Shown: in pieces, positions 51,926 to 61,034 of the stretch
Position numbering within the stretch: the first letter of the stretch is position 1
Layout of the letters: every line of letters starts with the position of its first letter
Assembly: GCA_965250275.1 (NCBI GenBank)
Contig: OZ252297.1
Location: forward strand, 3,906,001 to 3,970,000
Origin: G965250275 sp965250275
GTDB taxonomy: Bacteria; Pseudomonadota; Alphaproteobacteria; Rhodobacterales; Rhodobacteraceae
Length of the DNA stretch: 64,000 nucleotides
Direction: 5' to 3'
The notes under the pieces: generated by a model
What the model was told of the DNA's origin: nothing
Databases searched by the model: none
The model's input: the letters and a program-made list of their open reading frames with translations, nothing else
Position numbers and translations under genes: made by a program

Positions 51926-53134
51926 ATGGATCACGTGTCAATTCAAAACTTCGATCTCAACAGCATTGACCGAAGCTTTATCGAGAACCCCTATCCAACG
52001 CTGCGGGCGCTTCGGGACCAGAGCCCGGTGCATCGAAATGCAGACGGCTCAGTGTATCTGACCCGTCATGCGGATTGCCTTGCCGTATACAGGTCCCGGC
52101 AAATGTCTTCGGACAAGACCGAAGCGTTTGGCGCCAAGTTCGGCCAGTGCCCCCTGCTGGACCACCACACAACCAGCCTCATCTTCAACGACCCGCCTTA
52201 TCATTCGATTGTTCGGAAACTGATTGCGGGTGCCTTCACGCCTCGCAAACTGGCCGAGATGGAGCCGCTGATCGATCGCATCGTCGATCGGATGCTGGAT
52301 GAGTTGCAGGACCGCCAGGAGTTCGACCTGATCGAAGCGTTTGCCATGACCCTGCCCACCGAGATCATCTCGTTCATGTTGGGGATTCCGGAAAGCTATC
52401 GGCCAAAGCTACGCGGGTTTTCACTGGCCATTCTGGGCGCACTCGATCCAGTGGTGCCAGAGGCGCGAATGGCCCAGGGCAACGCCGCGGTCGAGGAGTT
52501 TTCGGAGATCCTAACTGACCTGATTGACCACCGGCGCCGCAATCCGGACGGGGCGGCGCAGGGAGAGGTGCTTGAAAGTTTGATTTTTGGGGAAATCGAT
52601 GGGCGCAGCCTGACGCAGGAAGAACTGATCCAGAATTGCATCTTTCTGCTGAACGCGGGCCACGAAACAACCACCAGCCTTGTCGGCAACTCGGTCGGCA
52701 TCCTGCTGGATCATCCGGACCAGCACCGGATCCTTCTGGACGATCCCTCGGTCATCACCACCGCGGTCGAAGAATTTCTGCGTGTTCAAAGCCCGCTTCA
52801 AATCGGCAATCGCCTGGCCACCGAAGACATCGCCCTGCAAGACACGGTGGTGCCTGCGGGAACCTATATCCACACGTCGATTGCGGGCGCCAACCGGGAC
52901 CCGGCCGTCTTTGACCGGCCGGACTCGGTGGACATCACGCGCCAAAAAAATCCACATATCGCTTTCATCACGGGCATTCATGTGTGCCTGGGTGCGACGC
53001 TGGCGCGGATTGAGGGGCGCATCGCGATCGGGAAACTGATCCGGAGATTTCCAAAGCTGCAGGCAAACGGCGATGGGGAAATTCTGGGGCTCGCTCGCTT
53101 TCGGGGCTACACAAGTTTACCCGTGCGGGTCTGA
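51926..53134 (+). CDS. Cytochrome P450
   Basis: A 402-residue bacterial class I P450, soluble and dependent on ferredoxin and reductase from elsewhere. I-helix LLNAGHETTT (residues 241-250), K-helix EEFLR (282-286), and haem loop FITGIHVCLGATLAR with Cys354; the first Gly of the common FGxGxHxC is Thr here. The ATG is preceded by GGGAGGAG. It is on the opposite strand to the housekeeping genes around it and its last 18 bp overlap the end of the RNase gene. No ferredoxin gene is adjacent. Substrate unknown. Confidence 0.93.
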   Translation: MDHVSIQNFDLNSIDRSFIENPYPTLRALRDQSPVHRNADGSVYLTRHADCLAVYRSRQMSSDKTEAFGAKFGQCPLLDHHTTSLIFNDPPYHSIVRKLIAGAFTPRKLAEMEPLIDRIVDRMLDELQDRQEFDLIEAFAMTLPTEIISFMLGIPESYRPKLRGFSLAILGALDPVVPEARMAQGNAAVEEFSEILTDLIDHRRRNPDGAAQGEVLESLIFGEIDGRSLTQEELIQNCIFLLNAGHETTTSLVGNSVGILLDHPDQHRILLDDPSVITTAVEEFLRVQSPLQIGNRLATEDIALQDTVVPAGTYIHTSIAGANRDPAVFDRPDSVDITRQKNPHIAFITGIHVCLGATLARIEGRIAIGKLIRRFPKLQANGDGEILGLARFRGYTSLPVRV

Positions 53135-54151
53135 CAGCAAGTCCGCCAACGTCGGACGATCGCGCTTGCGTTGCAGCTCGACATGACCCAGCGCAGTCCA
53201 GCCCAGCACCGCCGTCTCTGTCACGTCCCGCCGGAACGCCGCATTCAGGGTCTGATCGACTTCCCGACGGGCCTTGCGAGGCATTGGGGCCATGTCGACC
53301 ACGATCTGACCGCCCAATCCGCGCAGCCGTAACGCCCTCGGCAAAACCCGGGCACAGGCCAGATTCGCCTTCAAACCCGCTGTTGGAGACGTGTCACGCC
53401 CTGTGTTCACATCCACGGCGACCAGGGCCTGGGTGGGTTCAACAAATAGACTGCCGCCACCTGGCAACGGCACCGTTGCAGATAGGGCAGAGTCAATGCC
53501 GTCCTGCGCCCCATGGGTGAGAAAGCACCCCGGATCCGCGGCCACATCCGCCGCATCCGTCCATTCGCGCCACGCCAGCACATGCGGACCATCGCCCTCG
53601 ACCAACATCTCGACTGCGTCCGCGGTGTCTCCGGTGACGTGCGCAGCCAGTTCGCACATATGCGCGATGTCTTCGGCAATATCTTCTTCTGCCGCGAGGG
53701 CACAGGAGGATCGAAGGATCAGGCCATCGTCACTGTCGCCCATCGTTGTGGCAGCGACCTCGGCGAGCGTGTCTCGAATGTCGTCGTCTTTGATGCTGCG
53801 CGAGATGTTCCGGCCGGGCGCATCAGGGGTGACAATCGCATAGCGGCTCTTAAACAGAAGTTTCTGCGTGACCGGGATCGCCTTGCCGGGTTCCGCATAG
53901 CCCGTCACTTGCACCAGGAGCATTGTCCCAGGAGCAAGACCGCGCACCTGCCGGAGAAAGGCAGGCCCGTCGGGCGTGGTCAAAAACATGCCACCCTGCC
54001 CTTTTACCGGGCGATCTGCGCGCGCCCGGTAGATGGTTCCCGGCGCCGGGGCGTCCGCCGCGACCAACAGATCCTCCAGTTGACCATCCACCATCAGTGC
54101 CGCGGCTTCGCGGCCCTGCAAATGATCGAGCAATACGGTCCGCCCTTTCAT
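53117..54151 (-). CDS. rng: Ribonuclease E/G family protein
   Basis: A 344-residue catalytic-core-only RNase E/G protein. It keeps the catalytic Asp regions LVAVDVNTGRDTSP and GGQIVVDMAPM and the ISRSIKDDDIRDTLAEV region. The N-terminal S1-like part is reduced and the zinc-link/C-terminal part is missing compared with E. coli RNase G (489 residues), which is usual for the Rhodobacteraceae form. ATG 54151 overlaps the maf stop by 4 nt. The convergent P450 gene overlaps its 3' end by 18 bp. Confidence 0.85.
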   Translation of the reverse strand: MKGRTVLLDHLQGREAAALMVDGQLEDLLVAADAPAPGTIYRARADRPVKGQGGMFLTTPDGPAFLRQVRGLAPGTMLLVQVTGYAEPGKAIPVTQKLLFKSRYAIVTPDAPGRNISRSIKDDDIRDTLAEVAATTMGDSDDGLILRSSCALAAEEDIAEDIAHMCELAAHVTGDTADAVEMLVEGDGPHVLAWREWTDAADVAADPGCFLTHGAQDGIDSALSATVPLPGGGSLFVEPTQALVAVDVNTGRDTSPTAGLKANLACARVLPRALRLRGLGGQIVVDMAPMPRKARREVDQTLNAAFRRDVTETAVLGWTALGHVELQRKRDRPTLADLLSDPHG

Positions 54152-54723
54152 GACCGTGCCCAAACGGGATAGCCCGCTGCTGTCAGCAGGTTGGCCGTTT
54201 CGGCCAGAGGCAGTCCGACAATCCCGGTGAACGAGCCGCTGATCCAAGGGATGAACGCGCCAGCCGGACCCTGAATCGCGTAAGCACCGGCTTTGCCCTG
54301 CCAGTCATTCGTTGCCAGATAGGCGTTCAGTTCCAAATCCGACAGATTCTTCATCCGGACATGGCTGACGCTGTCGCGCCGCCAAACCTGCGTGCCTTTG
54401 CGGACAGACACGGCGGTGATCACCCGGTGCCGCCGGCCCGACAGGGCCAACAGGAATGCCGCGGCCTCGCCCGCGTCAGAAGGTTTGCCCAGAATGCGAC
54501 GGCCCAGCGCAACCGTGGTGTCGGCGCAAAGCACGATGTCATCCGGGTCGGCCCGAACGGCTTCCACTTTTTCCCGTGCTATTCGGACGCAATAGTCTCG
54601 CGGTAACTCGCCTTTGCGCGGGTCCTCGTCGATATCAGGCGGGCGGACGGCGTCTGGCGCAATGCCGAGCTGGGCCAATAGCTCCAGCCTTCGGGGGCTG
54701 CCCGATCCCAGAATCAACGCCAC
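54148..54723 (-). CDS. maf: Maf-like nucleotide pyrophosphatase
   Basis: A 191-residue Maf/YhdE-type protein with LILGSGSPRRLELLAQLG (phosphate-binding), IVLCADTTVALG (catalytic Asp), RRHRVITAVSV and GSFTGIVGLPLAET. It hydrolyses non-canonical nucleoside triphosphates (dTTP/UTP or pseudo-UTP group). Located 10 bp after infA in the conserved block. Confidence 0.93.
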   Translation of the reverse strand: MALILGSGSPRRLELLAQLGIAPDAVRPPDIDEDPRKGELPRDYCVRIAREKVEAVRADPDDIVLCADTTVALGRRILGKPSDAGEAAAFLLALSGRRHRVITAVSVRKGTQVWRRDSVSHVRMKNLSDLELNAYLATNDWQGKAGAYAIQGPAGAFIPWISGSFTGIVGLPLAETANLLTAAGYPVWARS

Positions 54724-54733
54724 GGGCGATGCT

Positions 54734-54952
54734 TTACTTGAAGCGGTAGTTGATCCGACCCTTGGTCAGATCATAGGGGGTCATCTCGACCTGTACCTTG
54801 TCGCCAGCCAGAACACGGATGCGGTTCTTGCGCATCTTGCCTGCCGTATGTGCGATGATTTCATGGCCGTTTTCCAGCTCGACCCTGAATGTCGCGTTCG
54901 GCAGGAGTTCCTTCACGACACCGGGAAATTCGAGCGTATCTTCCTTGGCCAT
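54734..54952 (-). CDS. infA: Translation initiation factor IF-1
   Basis: A 72-residue OB-fold protein, full length, with the IF-1 core GVVKELLPNATFRVELENGH and MRKNRIRVLAGDKVQVEMTPYD. Binds the ribosomal A site with IF-2 and IF-3. A 214-bp gap upstream may carry its promoter. Confidence 0.97.
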   Translation of the reverse strand: MAKEDTLEFPGVVKELLPNATFRVELENGHEIIAHTAGKMRKNRIRVLAGDKVQVEMTPYDLTKGRINYRFK

Positions 54953-55166
54953 GTTGTCTCCATAGTGGTTTTGCCCGCCAACCTGCGAGCGTGCGCTTAA
55001 ATGAGCGCTTTCCGCCCCTTTTTCAAGGCCCCATCGACCCTTAAGCCATCAACTGTGACCGAACGTGTCCGCATCTGAGCTAGAATGGCGGAATAGCTGC
55101 AGGCCCACTGCATCCGCGTTTGGAGGCGCCCCCCGAGGGACTGCACTGGCAGACCAACACACCGCG

Positions 55167-55625
55167 TCACTGAAACTCGGTTGGCTCGCCCCAACGCGAC
55201 TTCAGACGCTCGATGATCTGGTCGCGGGCCTGTCGGTAGCTGTCCAGCTTATCGTTCCGGCTTTCACCCAGACCGGTGGGATCGAGGATCGGCCAGTATT
55301 CGACATCCAGATGGTAGAATCGCGTCAGCTCCAGTGCGCGCCGCTGGCTGGCGGGTGACAATGCGATGACGAGATCGAATGAACTCAGATCGTCGCCCCA
55401 TTGCTCCATTTCATCAAACGACCGCGACCGGTGGCGGCTGAGTTCGACATCCAGTTCCTGACACACAGCAATCGAGAAACCGTCGATCTCCATATCGTTG
55501 TGCACGCCCACCGATTGAACATATGTCCCGGTGCCGTAGAATTTCTTCATGATCCCTTCGGCCATCGGAGAGCGGACGGCATTGTGGTCGCAGCAGAACA
55601 GAACCGACTGCGGCAGGTCTTCCAC
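55167..55625 (-). CDS. Low-molecular-weight phosphotyrosine-phosphatase-like protein
   Basis: A 152-residue protein with the P-loop CDHNAVRS (CX5R, C12 and R18) and the later DPTGLGESRNDKLDSYR, whose Asp is the general acid. Could be a tyrosine phosphatase or an ArsC-like reductase; only the first Cys pair (C11, C12) is seen. 1 bp after the UPF0262 gene. Confidence 0.88.
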   Translation of the reverse strand: MEDLPQSVLFCCDHNAVRSPMAEGIMKKFYGTGTYVQSVGVHNDMEIDGFSIAVCQELDVELSRHRSRSFDEMEQWGDDLSSFDLVIALSPASQRRALELTRFYHLDVEYWPILDPTGLGESRNDKLDSYRQARDQIIERLKSRWGEPTEFQ

Positions 55626-55626
55626 C

Positions 55627-56106
55627 TCAGCCCCCGAAATGCAGCACGCAAATGAGCGTGAAAAGTCTGCGCGCCGTGTCCTCGTCGACTTCGGCTTTTC
55701 CTTCCAGGCGTTCCTGCAGCACGCGGCTACCTTCGTTGTGAATTCCGCGGCGCGCCATATCGATGGTTTCGATCTGGCTTGGCGGAAGGGTCTTCACGGC
55801 CTCGAAATAGCTCTCGCAGATCTGGAAGTAATCCTTGACCACCTGCCGGAACGGGCCAAGGGCCAGATGAAACTCGGCGGCTTTTTCGTTCGCCTCGGTT
55901 TCGACGTCAAAAACAAGCCGTTTGTCGCGGATCGCAAGGTTCAGCCGATATGGGCCGCCAGGGATCTCCCGATCGCCACGCGCTGGTAGGACAAACGTGT
56001 TTTCTTCCAGCAGATCGAAGATCGCAACCTTGCGTTCCTGCTCAATCTCGGGGGTTGGCGGCGGCAGTCCGGCGTCATCCAACGCGATGTCCACGATGTG
56101 CGGCAT
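55627..56106 (-). CDS. UPF0262 family protein
   Basis: A 159-residue alphaproteobacterial protein with the family pattern (HIVDIALDDAGLPPPTPEIEQERKVAIFDLLEEN; FHLALGPFRQVVKDYFQICESYFEAVK in parts; MARRGIHNEGSRVLQERL). Function unknown. Always found between hisD and a phosphatase gene in this group. Confidence 0.93.
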   Translation of the reverse strand: MPHIVDIALDDAGLPPPTPEIEQERKVAIFDLLEENTFVLPARGDREIPGGPYRLNLAIRDKRLVFDVETEANEKAAEFHLALGPFRQVVKDYFQICESYFEAVKTLPPSQIETIDMARRGIHNEGSRVLQERLEGKAEVDEDTARRLFTLICVLHFGG

Positions 56107-56113
56107 AGGGTCG

Positions 56114-57412
56114 TTACCTGTTCAATTGATCCAGCCGCGCACGCACAGACAATCCATGCGCCTCAAGGCTTTCGGACTGGGCCAAGCGCTCAGCCGCCGG
56201 GCCAATAGCACGCAGAGCTTCCGGTGTCATCCGGGCCAGTGTCGTACGCTTCAAAAAGTCCATGACGCTGAGACCGGACGAGAAACGGGCGGAACGCGCG
56301 GTGGGCAGCACATGGTTGGGTCCGCCGATGTAATCCCCGATTGCTTCGGGCGTCCATTGACCCAGGAATATAGCACCGGCATGAACACAGCTTTTGGCGA
56401 GCGCATCTGGGTCCGCAACACACAATTCCAGATGCTCTGGGGCAATCCGATTGGACAGCTCCGCCGCTTCAGAGAGGTCTCGCACAGTGATTACGGCCCC
56501 ATAGTCCCGCCAACTTGCCGCTGCAATGGCGCGGCGGTCGAGTTTGGACAGGAGGCTGTCAACCGACGCCACAACAGCATCGGCAAACCCAGCATCATCG
56601 GTCATCAGGATCGATTGAGCGCTTGGGTCATGTTCGGCTTGCGACATCAGGTCCAGGGCAATCCAATCCGGATCGTTGTTCCGGTCCGCGATAACGAGGA
56701 TTTCAGACGGTCCGGCAATCATGTCGATGCCGACTTTTCCGAACACCCGGCGCTTGGCCGCTGCGACAAAAGCGTTTCCGGGGCCGGTAATCTTGTCGAC
56801 AGCACGAATGCTCTGCGTGCCATAGGCCAGTGCGCCAATGGCCTGCGCTCCGCCCACACGATAAATTTCGTCGACGCCGGCCGCTTCCGCTGCGGCCAAT
56901 ACCATCGGGTTGATCTCGCCACCCGGTGTCGGAACGGTGATGGCCAGACGGGGCACGCCCGCCACCTTGGCGGGAATGGCATTCATCAAAACCGATGACG
57001 GATACGAGGCGGTGCCGCCGGGAACATAGAGCCCGGCCGCAGACACAGGCGACCAGCGCCACCCCAGTGTCGCCCCCACCAGATCAGTCCACGACGCGTC
57101 GTCCGGCATCTGGCGCAGGTGATAGGCTCGAATACGCTCTGCGGCCATATCAAGCGCCGCGCGATCCTCCGGGGAAACCATCGCGACAGCCTCCGCGATC
57201 TCCTCAGAGCTGAAAGCAAGTTTGTCGGGACTGAGCGAGAGACGATCGAACCGTTCCGTCAACTCGATGAGTGCGTCATCGCCGCGCGCGCGAACATCTG
57301 CGATGATTTCGGCAACGGTGGCATCGACATCCGGACTGTCCTCACGCTTGGCGTTCAGCAAAGCGGCAAAAGCGCTCTCAAACTCCGGATCTTCTGTGGT
57401 CAGGCTCTGCAT
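56114..57412 (-). CDS. hisD: Histidinol dehydrogenase
   Basis: A 432-residue NAD+- and Zn2+-dependent enzyme for the last two steps of histidine synthesis. Motifs: YVPGGTASYPSSVLMNAIPA, GGAQAIGALAYGT, KITGPGNAFVAAAKR, MIAGPSEILVIAD, QAEHDPSAQS (zinc Gln/His) and RIAPEHLEL (catalytic Glu-His), and GPNHVLPT (zinc His region). Full length. Confidence 0.97.
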   Translation of the reverse strand: MQSLTTEDPEFESAFAALLNAKREDSPDVDATVAEIIADVRARGDDALIELTERFDRLSLSPDKLAFSSEEIAEAVAMVSPEDRAALDMAAERIRAYHLRQMPDDASWTDLVGATLGWRWSPVSAAGLYVPGGTASYPSSVLMNAIPAKVAGVPRLAITVPTPGGEINPMVLAAAEAAGVDEIYRVGGAQAIGALAYGTQSIRAVDKITGPGNAFVAAAKRRVFGKVGIDMIAGPSEILVIADRNNDPDWIALDLMSQAEHDPSAQSILMTDDAGFADAVVASVDSLLSKLDRRAIAAASWRDYGAVITVRDLSEAAELSNRIAPEHLELCVADPDALAKSCVHAGAIFLGQWTPEAIGDYIGGPNHVLPTARSARFSSGLSVMDFLKRTTLARMTPEALRAIGPAAERLAQSESLEAHGLSVRARLDQLNR

Positions 57413-57442
57413 GCCTTCCCATACCGGGCCTCTGCGCGGGCC

Positions 57443-57937
57443 TCAATGGTCAAGGATGCAGACGCAGAACAAATCCTCGATGGGCCCGTCTGGCAGGATG
57501 ATCGCGTTGGGCAAACGACCCAGCTCCTCGAACCCATGACGTGCGTAGAACGCAATCCCTCTTTCATTGTTTGAGGCGACATACAGCTCGAGCTGCCAGA
57601 TGCCAGAGGCCTGCGCAAAATCCGTAACTGCGGACAACAATGCGTCCGCCGCGCCGCTGCCCTGCGCCTCTGGAACGACATAAAAGGCACCAATCGACGC
57701 GCGATGGCGCGCGCGGTTTGCCGTTTCCTGAATCAGCGACGCAATCCCAATCAATTGTTCGTCTCGCCAAACCCCAAAAGTGGCTCCAGCGTCCAGAAGA
57801 GCGACGATGTTTTCGAGGGGCGTTCGCGCACTTTCCGCTTCGGTGTAGAGGAATGCGCCGGGGTAACGGCGCAACCCGTCAAGTCGGAGATCGCGCCATG
57901 CCTCCGCATCTGCGCCTGTCAGCCGGCGGCACTCCAT
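57443..57937 (-). CDS. GNAT-family N-acetyltransferase
   Basis: A 164-residue GNAT protein: IASLIQETANRARHRASIGAFYVVPEAQGSGAADALLSAV (acetyl-CoA motif A with QGSGAA) and ELYVASNNERGIAFYARHGFEELG (motif B). Substrate unknown. It overlaps the DUF2948 stop by one base and precedes hisD. Confidence 0.9.
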   Translation of the reverse strand: MECRRLTGADAEAWRDLRLDGLRRYPGAFLYTEAESARTPLENIVALLDAGATFGVWRDEQLIGIASLIQETANRARHRASIGAFYVVPEAQGSGAADALLSAVTDFAQASGIWQLELYVASNNERGIAFYARHGFEELGRLPNAIILPDGPIEDLFCVCILDH

Positions 57938-58407
57938 CAGGAGTCGTGGTCTGGCACCTGCCCGGATGGCGCGCGGTAGGGGCGCGTCACATCGCGCAAT
58001 GTCACGCCCAATGCTTCGACAGAAAGGCGGACCGCGCCATCTCCAGCCAGGGTCAGGATAAGATCGCCGGTCCCGTCTTCGCCAGGCTCAAACGTGACCG
58101 ACATCAGCGACAGGATCGTGTCGGCGTCGCCCCGGTCGATACCTTGTGACGACACACGCAAGACTTCGTCGACAATCAACATGCTTTGCACGCGTTCAGC
58201 GCCGTGCCGGTCGCGGGCGCCATCCTCCCAACGGAACCGATTGAGCAACAGCGCGAAGCGCCTTTGCGACGGCCGCCAGGACATCTCCGTAATCGGGAAC
58301 ACTGCGTCCTGCACCAGCGATGACACCACCTCAAGATCCGCCGGATCCAGCGCCCCGAGGTTCAGGGGGCTCTCGGTCCCGTCTTCGAAGCGTGCGTCGT
58401 CGGTCAC
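57937..58407 (-). CDS. DUF2948 family protein
   Basis: A 156-residue protein of an alphaproteobacterial family always found next to murA (GALDPADLEVVSSLVQDAVFPITEMSW; RRFALLLNRFRWED; GDGAVRLSVEALGVTLRDVTRPYRAPSG). Role unknown. The start overlaps the murA stop by 4 nt. Confidence 0.93.
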   Translation of the reverse strand: MTDDARFEDGTESPLNLGALDPADLEVVSSLVQDAVFPITEMSWRPSQRRFALLLNRFRWEDGARDRHGAERVQSMLIVDEVLRVSSQGIDRGDADTILSLMSVTFEPGEDGTGDLILTLAGDGAVRLSVEALGVTLRDVTRPYRAPSGQVPDHDS

Positions 58408-59672
58408 GGGTTCTTGACCCGTTCGATCTTGGCACCGACGCCGCGCAGTTTGGAGACCACATGCTCATAGCCACGATCCAGATGGTACACCCGGCTGACC
58501 ACAGTGTCGCCATCCGCTGCGAGCCCGGCAAGGATCAGTGAAACCGACGCCCGCAGATCGGTCGCCATGACCGGAGCGCCCTTCAGGTTCGCCACACCTG
58601 TCACCGTGGCCGTGCCGCCCTGCACGTCGATCTGTGCGCCCATCCGGGTCAGCTCGGGAGCGTGCATGAAACGGTTCTCGAAGATACGTTCTTCCAGTAC
58701 GCTGGTTCCTTCGGCGGTACAAAGCAGCGCCATGATCTGTGCCTGTAAATCGGTCGGAAAGCCGGGAAAAGGCGCGGTGGAGACATTCACCGCATGGATA
58801 CCATTCCCGCGCCGTTTGACGGTCAGCCCGTCCGGGGTTTCGGTCACGTCGATCCCGGCCTCGTCCAGCTTGTCGCAAAACGCCTGCAGCAGCGATTTGC
58901 GCCCGCCAAGGAGCGTCACCTCGCCGCCGCAGATGGCGGGCGCCAGCATATAGGTGCCGAGCTCGATCCGGTCCGTGACGACAGGGTGTGTTGCACCGTG
59001 CAGCCTGTCGACACCCTGAATGGTGATTGTGTCCGTGCCCTCACCGTCGATCTGGGCACCCATTTTGCGCAGGCATTCTGCCAGATCGACAATTTCAGGT
59101 TCGCGTGCGGCGTTTTTCAGTACGGTTGTGCCCTTGGCCAAGGTCGCCGCCATAAGTGCGTTTTCAGTCGCGCCAACCGAGACAAGCGGGAACTCGAACG
59201 TGCCCCCCTTCAATCCGCCCGGAGCCTTTGCATGCACATACCCGTCGCGCAGGTCCATTTCGGCCCCAAGCGCTTCGAGTGCTTTCAGATGCAAATCCAC
59301 CGGACGTGCCCCAATGGCACATCCACCGGGCAAGGACACAACGGCGTGGCCGTCCCGCGCCAGCATCGGTCCGAGCACCAATATCGAGGCGCGCATTTTC
59401 CGGACGATGTCATAGTGGGCCGTGTGATTTGTGATGGCATGGCTGGACAGCGCCAGAACCTTGCCTTCCTGCAATGGCATCACTTCGGCACCTAGAGACG
59501 TCAGCAGCGCGGACATGGTCGCGATATCGCTGAGGCGCGGTGCGTTGGTCAGCGTGAGCGGTTCATCGCTCAACAGCGTCGCCGGCATCAAGGTCAGGCA
59601 CGCATTTTTCGCTCCGGCGATGGGGATTTGCCCGCTGAGCGCCCCGTTGCCCGTCACAACAATCGAATCCAT
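58404..59672 (-). CDS. murA: UDP-N-acetylglucosamine 1-carboxyvinyltransferase
   Basis: A 422-residue MurA, first committed step of peptidoglycan synthesis: PEP plus UDP-GlcNAc. Substrate-binding GAKNACLTLMPATLLSDEP near the N-terminus, the active-site Cys in GGCAIGARPVDLHLKALEALGAE (fosfomycin target), and FPTDLQAQIMALLCTAEGTS and the C-terminal lid. Full length. Confidence 0.97.
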   Translation of the reverse strand: MDSIVVTGNGALSGQIPIAGAKNACLTLMPATLLSDEPLTLTNAPRLSDIATMSALLTSLGAEVMPLQEGKVLALSSHAITNHTAHYDIVRKMRASILVLGPMLARDGHAVVSLPGGCAIGARPVDLHLKALEALGAEMDLRDGYVHAKAPGGLKGGTFEFPLVSVGATENALMAATLAKGTTVLKNAAREPEIVDLAECLRKMGAQIDGEGTDTITIQGVDRLHGATHPVVTDRIELGTYMLAPAICGGEVTLLGGRKSLLQAFCDKLDEAGIDVTETPDGLTVKRRGNGIHAVNVSTAPFPGFPTDLQAQIMALLCTAEGTSVLEERIFENRFMHAPELTRMGAQIDVQGGTATVTGVANLKGAPVMATDLRASVSLILAGLAADGDTVVSRVYHLDRGYEHVVSKLRGVGAKIERVKNP

Positions 59673-59677
59673 CTGCC

Positions 59678-59887
59678 CTATCCTTCGGCTTTGCCTGTTT
59701 TGTCTGCCTGTGCATCCGCCCGCGCCCTTGCCTGCGCTTTGCGCCGGGCCAGATTGGCCTTCAACGCTGCCTTGAGCCGGTCTTCCCGATCCTGGGGCGC
59801 ACCATTGGGGGCACGGGGGGTCTTTTTGCCTGTCATGCCCTTGTCTATCAGTGCCGTCCCGGACCGTCCAGATTGGCCTTGCGCCAT
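59678..59887 (-). CDS. Small basic protein upstream of murA
   Basis: About 69 residues, very basic with a predicted helical tail (DREDRLKAALKANLARRKAQARARADAQADK). The start is uncertain: ATG 59887, or ATG 59836 giving 52 residues. A small conserved protein is often found in this place in the Roseobacter group. It ends 5 bp before the murA start. Possibly nucleic-acid binding, judged only by charge. Confidence 0.65.
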   Translation of the reverse strand: MAQGQSGRSGTALIDKGMTGKKTPRAPNGAPQDREDRLKAALKANLARRKAQARARADAQADKTGKAEG

Positions 59888-60004
59888 GGGTCGATTGCGT
59901 CTAATGACCCGCGCACGGCGCCAATGCACCCTTGGGTCGCATCGGCAATGTACCGCACGTGGGTGTTCGGCCTTCCCAGCAGGAACCGCAGACCACCCTC
60001 AGAC

Positions 60005-60079
<75 letters not shown>

Positions 60080-60442
60080 TTACTGAAACAAAAATTCATA
60101 TAAAACAACCTACTAAGCAGTAGATTGGATCACCAATCCACCCCTAAAACCACCTTTTCCGACTTCCAAGACCCATATCAGCACCCACTCTGCGATAAGG
60201 CCTTCTAGTTCAAACAATCAGCATTTGTTGGGCATTGATTCGCCATCTGCACAGATTTGCCTCATGTGACATTTGCAGCTTGCCTGCGCTTGGCAGTGTC
60301 CTAACGTCTTCGGCGGCTGTGACCCGTAGGTTGCCCATATCCTCGCGGTTAGCTGCCAGACCCCAGCAGGTCACGCTCCCCAGCGTGACCTGCTTTCGGT
60401 TCAACGGTTACTGCCGTTCGCTGAAAACCAAGTCGGTTCGGG
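60080..60442. other. Intergenic region after tRNA-Thr
   Basis: About 360 bp, with an AT-rich stretch directly after the tRNA. No integrase, att-like duplication of the tRNA end, or gene seen. An inverted repeat CAGGTCACGCT / AGCGTGACCTG lies at 60367-60391. Confidence 0.5.
60367..60391. terminator. 11-bp-arm hairpin downstream of the GlcG/HbpS-like gene
   Basis: CAGGTCACGCT (60367-60377), loop CCC, AGCGTGACCTG (60381-60391). Perfect arms. It lies about 50 bp after the stop of the haem-binding protein gene (minus strand), where a terminator is expected. Confidence 0.6.
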
Positions 60443-60946
60443 TCAACGCAAGTAGTCCGCAATTGCGGCAATGCCGGCTTCGGCGCAGATGTCATCGAAC
60501 TCTTTGCCGCTTTCGTCTTCGCCGGGCGAACCGGCAATCCCAATTCCGCCGATAACAACATCTTTGTAGAGGATCGGGATGCCGCCTGAGAGCGTGATCA
60601 GACCGATTTCATTGAAGACCGCACCCAGAGCCGGCTCGTGCGCGTTTTCGGCTTCGATCATCGCGGTCGCTTCGCGACGGGACGCGGCGGTGATGGCTTT
60701 GCGGCTGCTGGTGTGCACGGTGTGCGGAAAAGCTCCTTCGCGCATCAGTTGGACCCGGGGCTGTGCGCGCTGATCAACCACAGTGACCGTTGTGGCAAAA
60801 CCCATCTCCGCGCAGGTCTGCTCGGCCGCAGTGGCGGCCGCCAGAGCCCAGTCGAGCGGAATGCTCATTTCCATATGCGGTTCAGCCTGTGCGGGACTCG
60901 CCAGTGCAAGTGCTGTTGCCCAGGCCGTTATGGTTAACCTTGTCAT
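60443..60946 (-). CDS. GlcG/HbpS-family haem-binding protein, exported
   Basis: A 167-residue protein with a signal peptide (LTITAWATALALASPAQA) and the GlcG/HbpS fold: WALAAATAAEQTCAEMG, VTVVDQRAQPRVQLMREGAFPHTVHTSSRKA, and SGGIPILYKDVVIGGIGIAGSPGEDESGKEFDD. HbpS binds haem and can be redox-responsive outside the cell. Predicted periplasmic. Next to a PAP2 phosphatase and a two-component system in the same direction, 88 bp downstream of the PAP2 gene. Confidence 0.88.
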   Translation of the reverse strand: MTRLTITAWATALALASPAQAEPHMEMSIPLDWALAAATAAEQTCAEMGFATTVTVVDQRAQPRVQLMREGAFPHTVHTSSRKAITAASRREATAMIEAENAHEPALGAVFNEIGLITLSGGIPILYKDVVIGGIGIAGSPGEDESGKEFDDICAEAGIAAIADYLR

Positions 60947-61034
60947 GGTCTTTCCTCATGTTGAAAGATTGTGAAGCTGTGCGAGGCATTGCGTGCCTTT
61001 GACTGATGCCTCATACCGCGCGGGCAATATGCTC

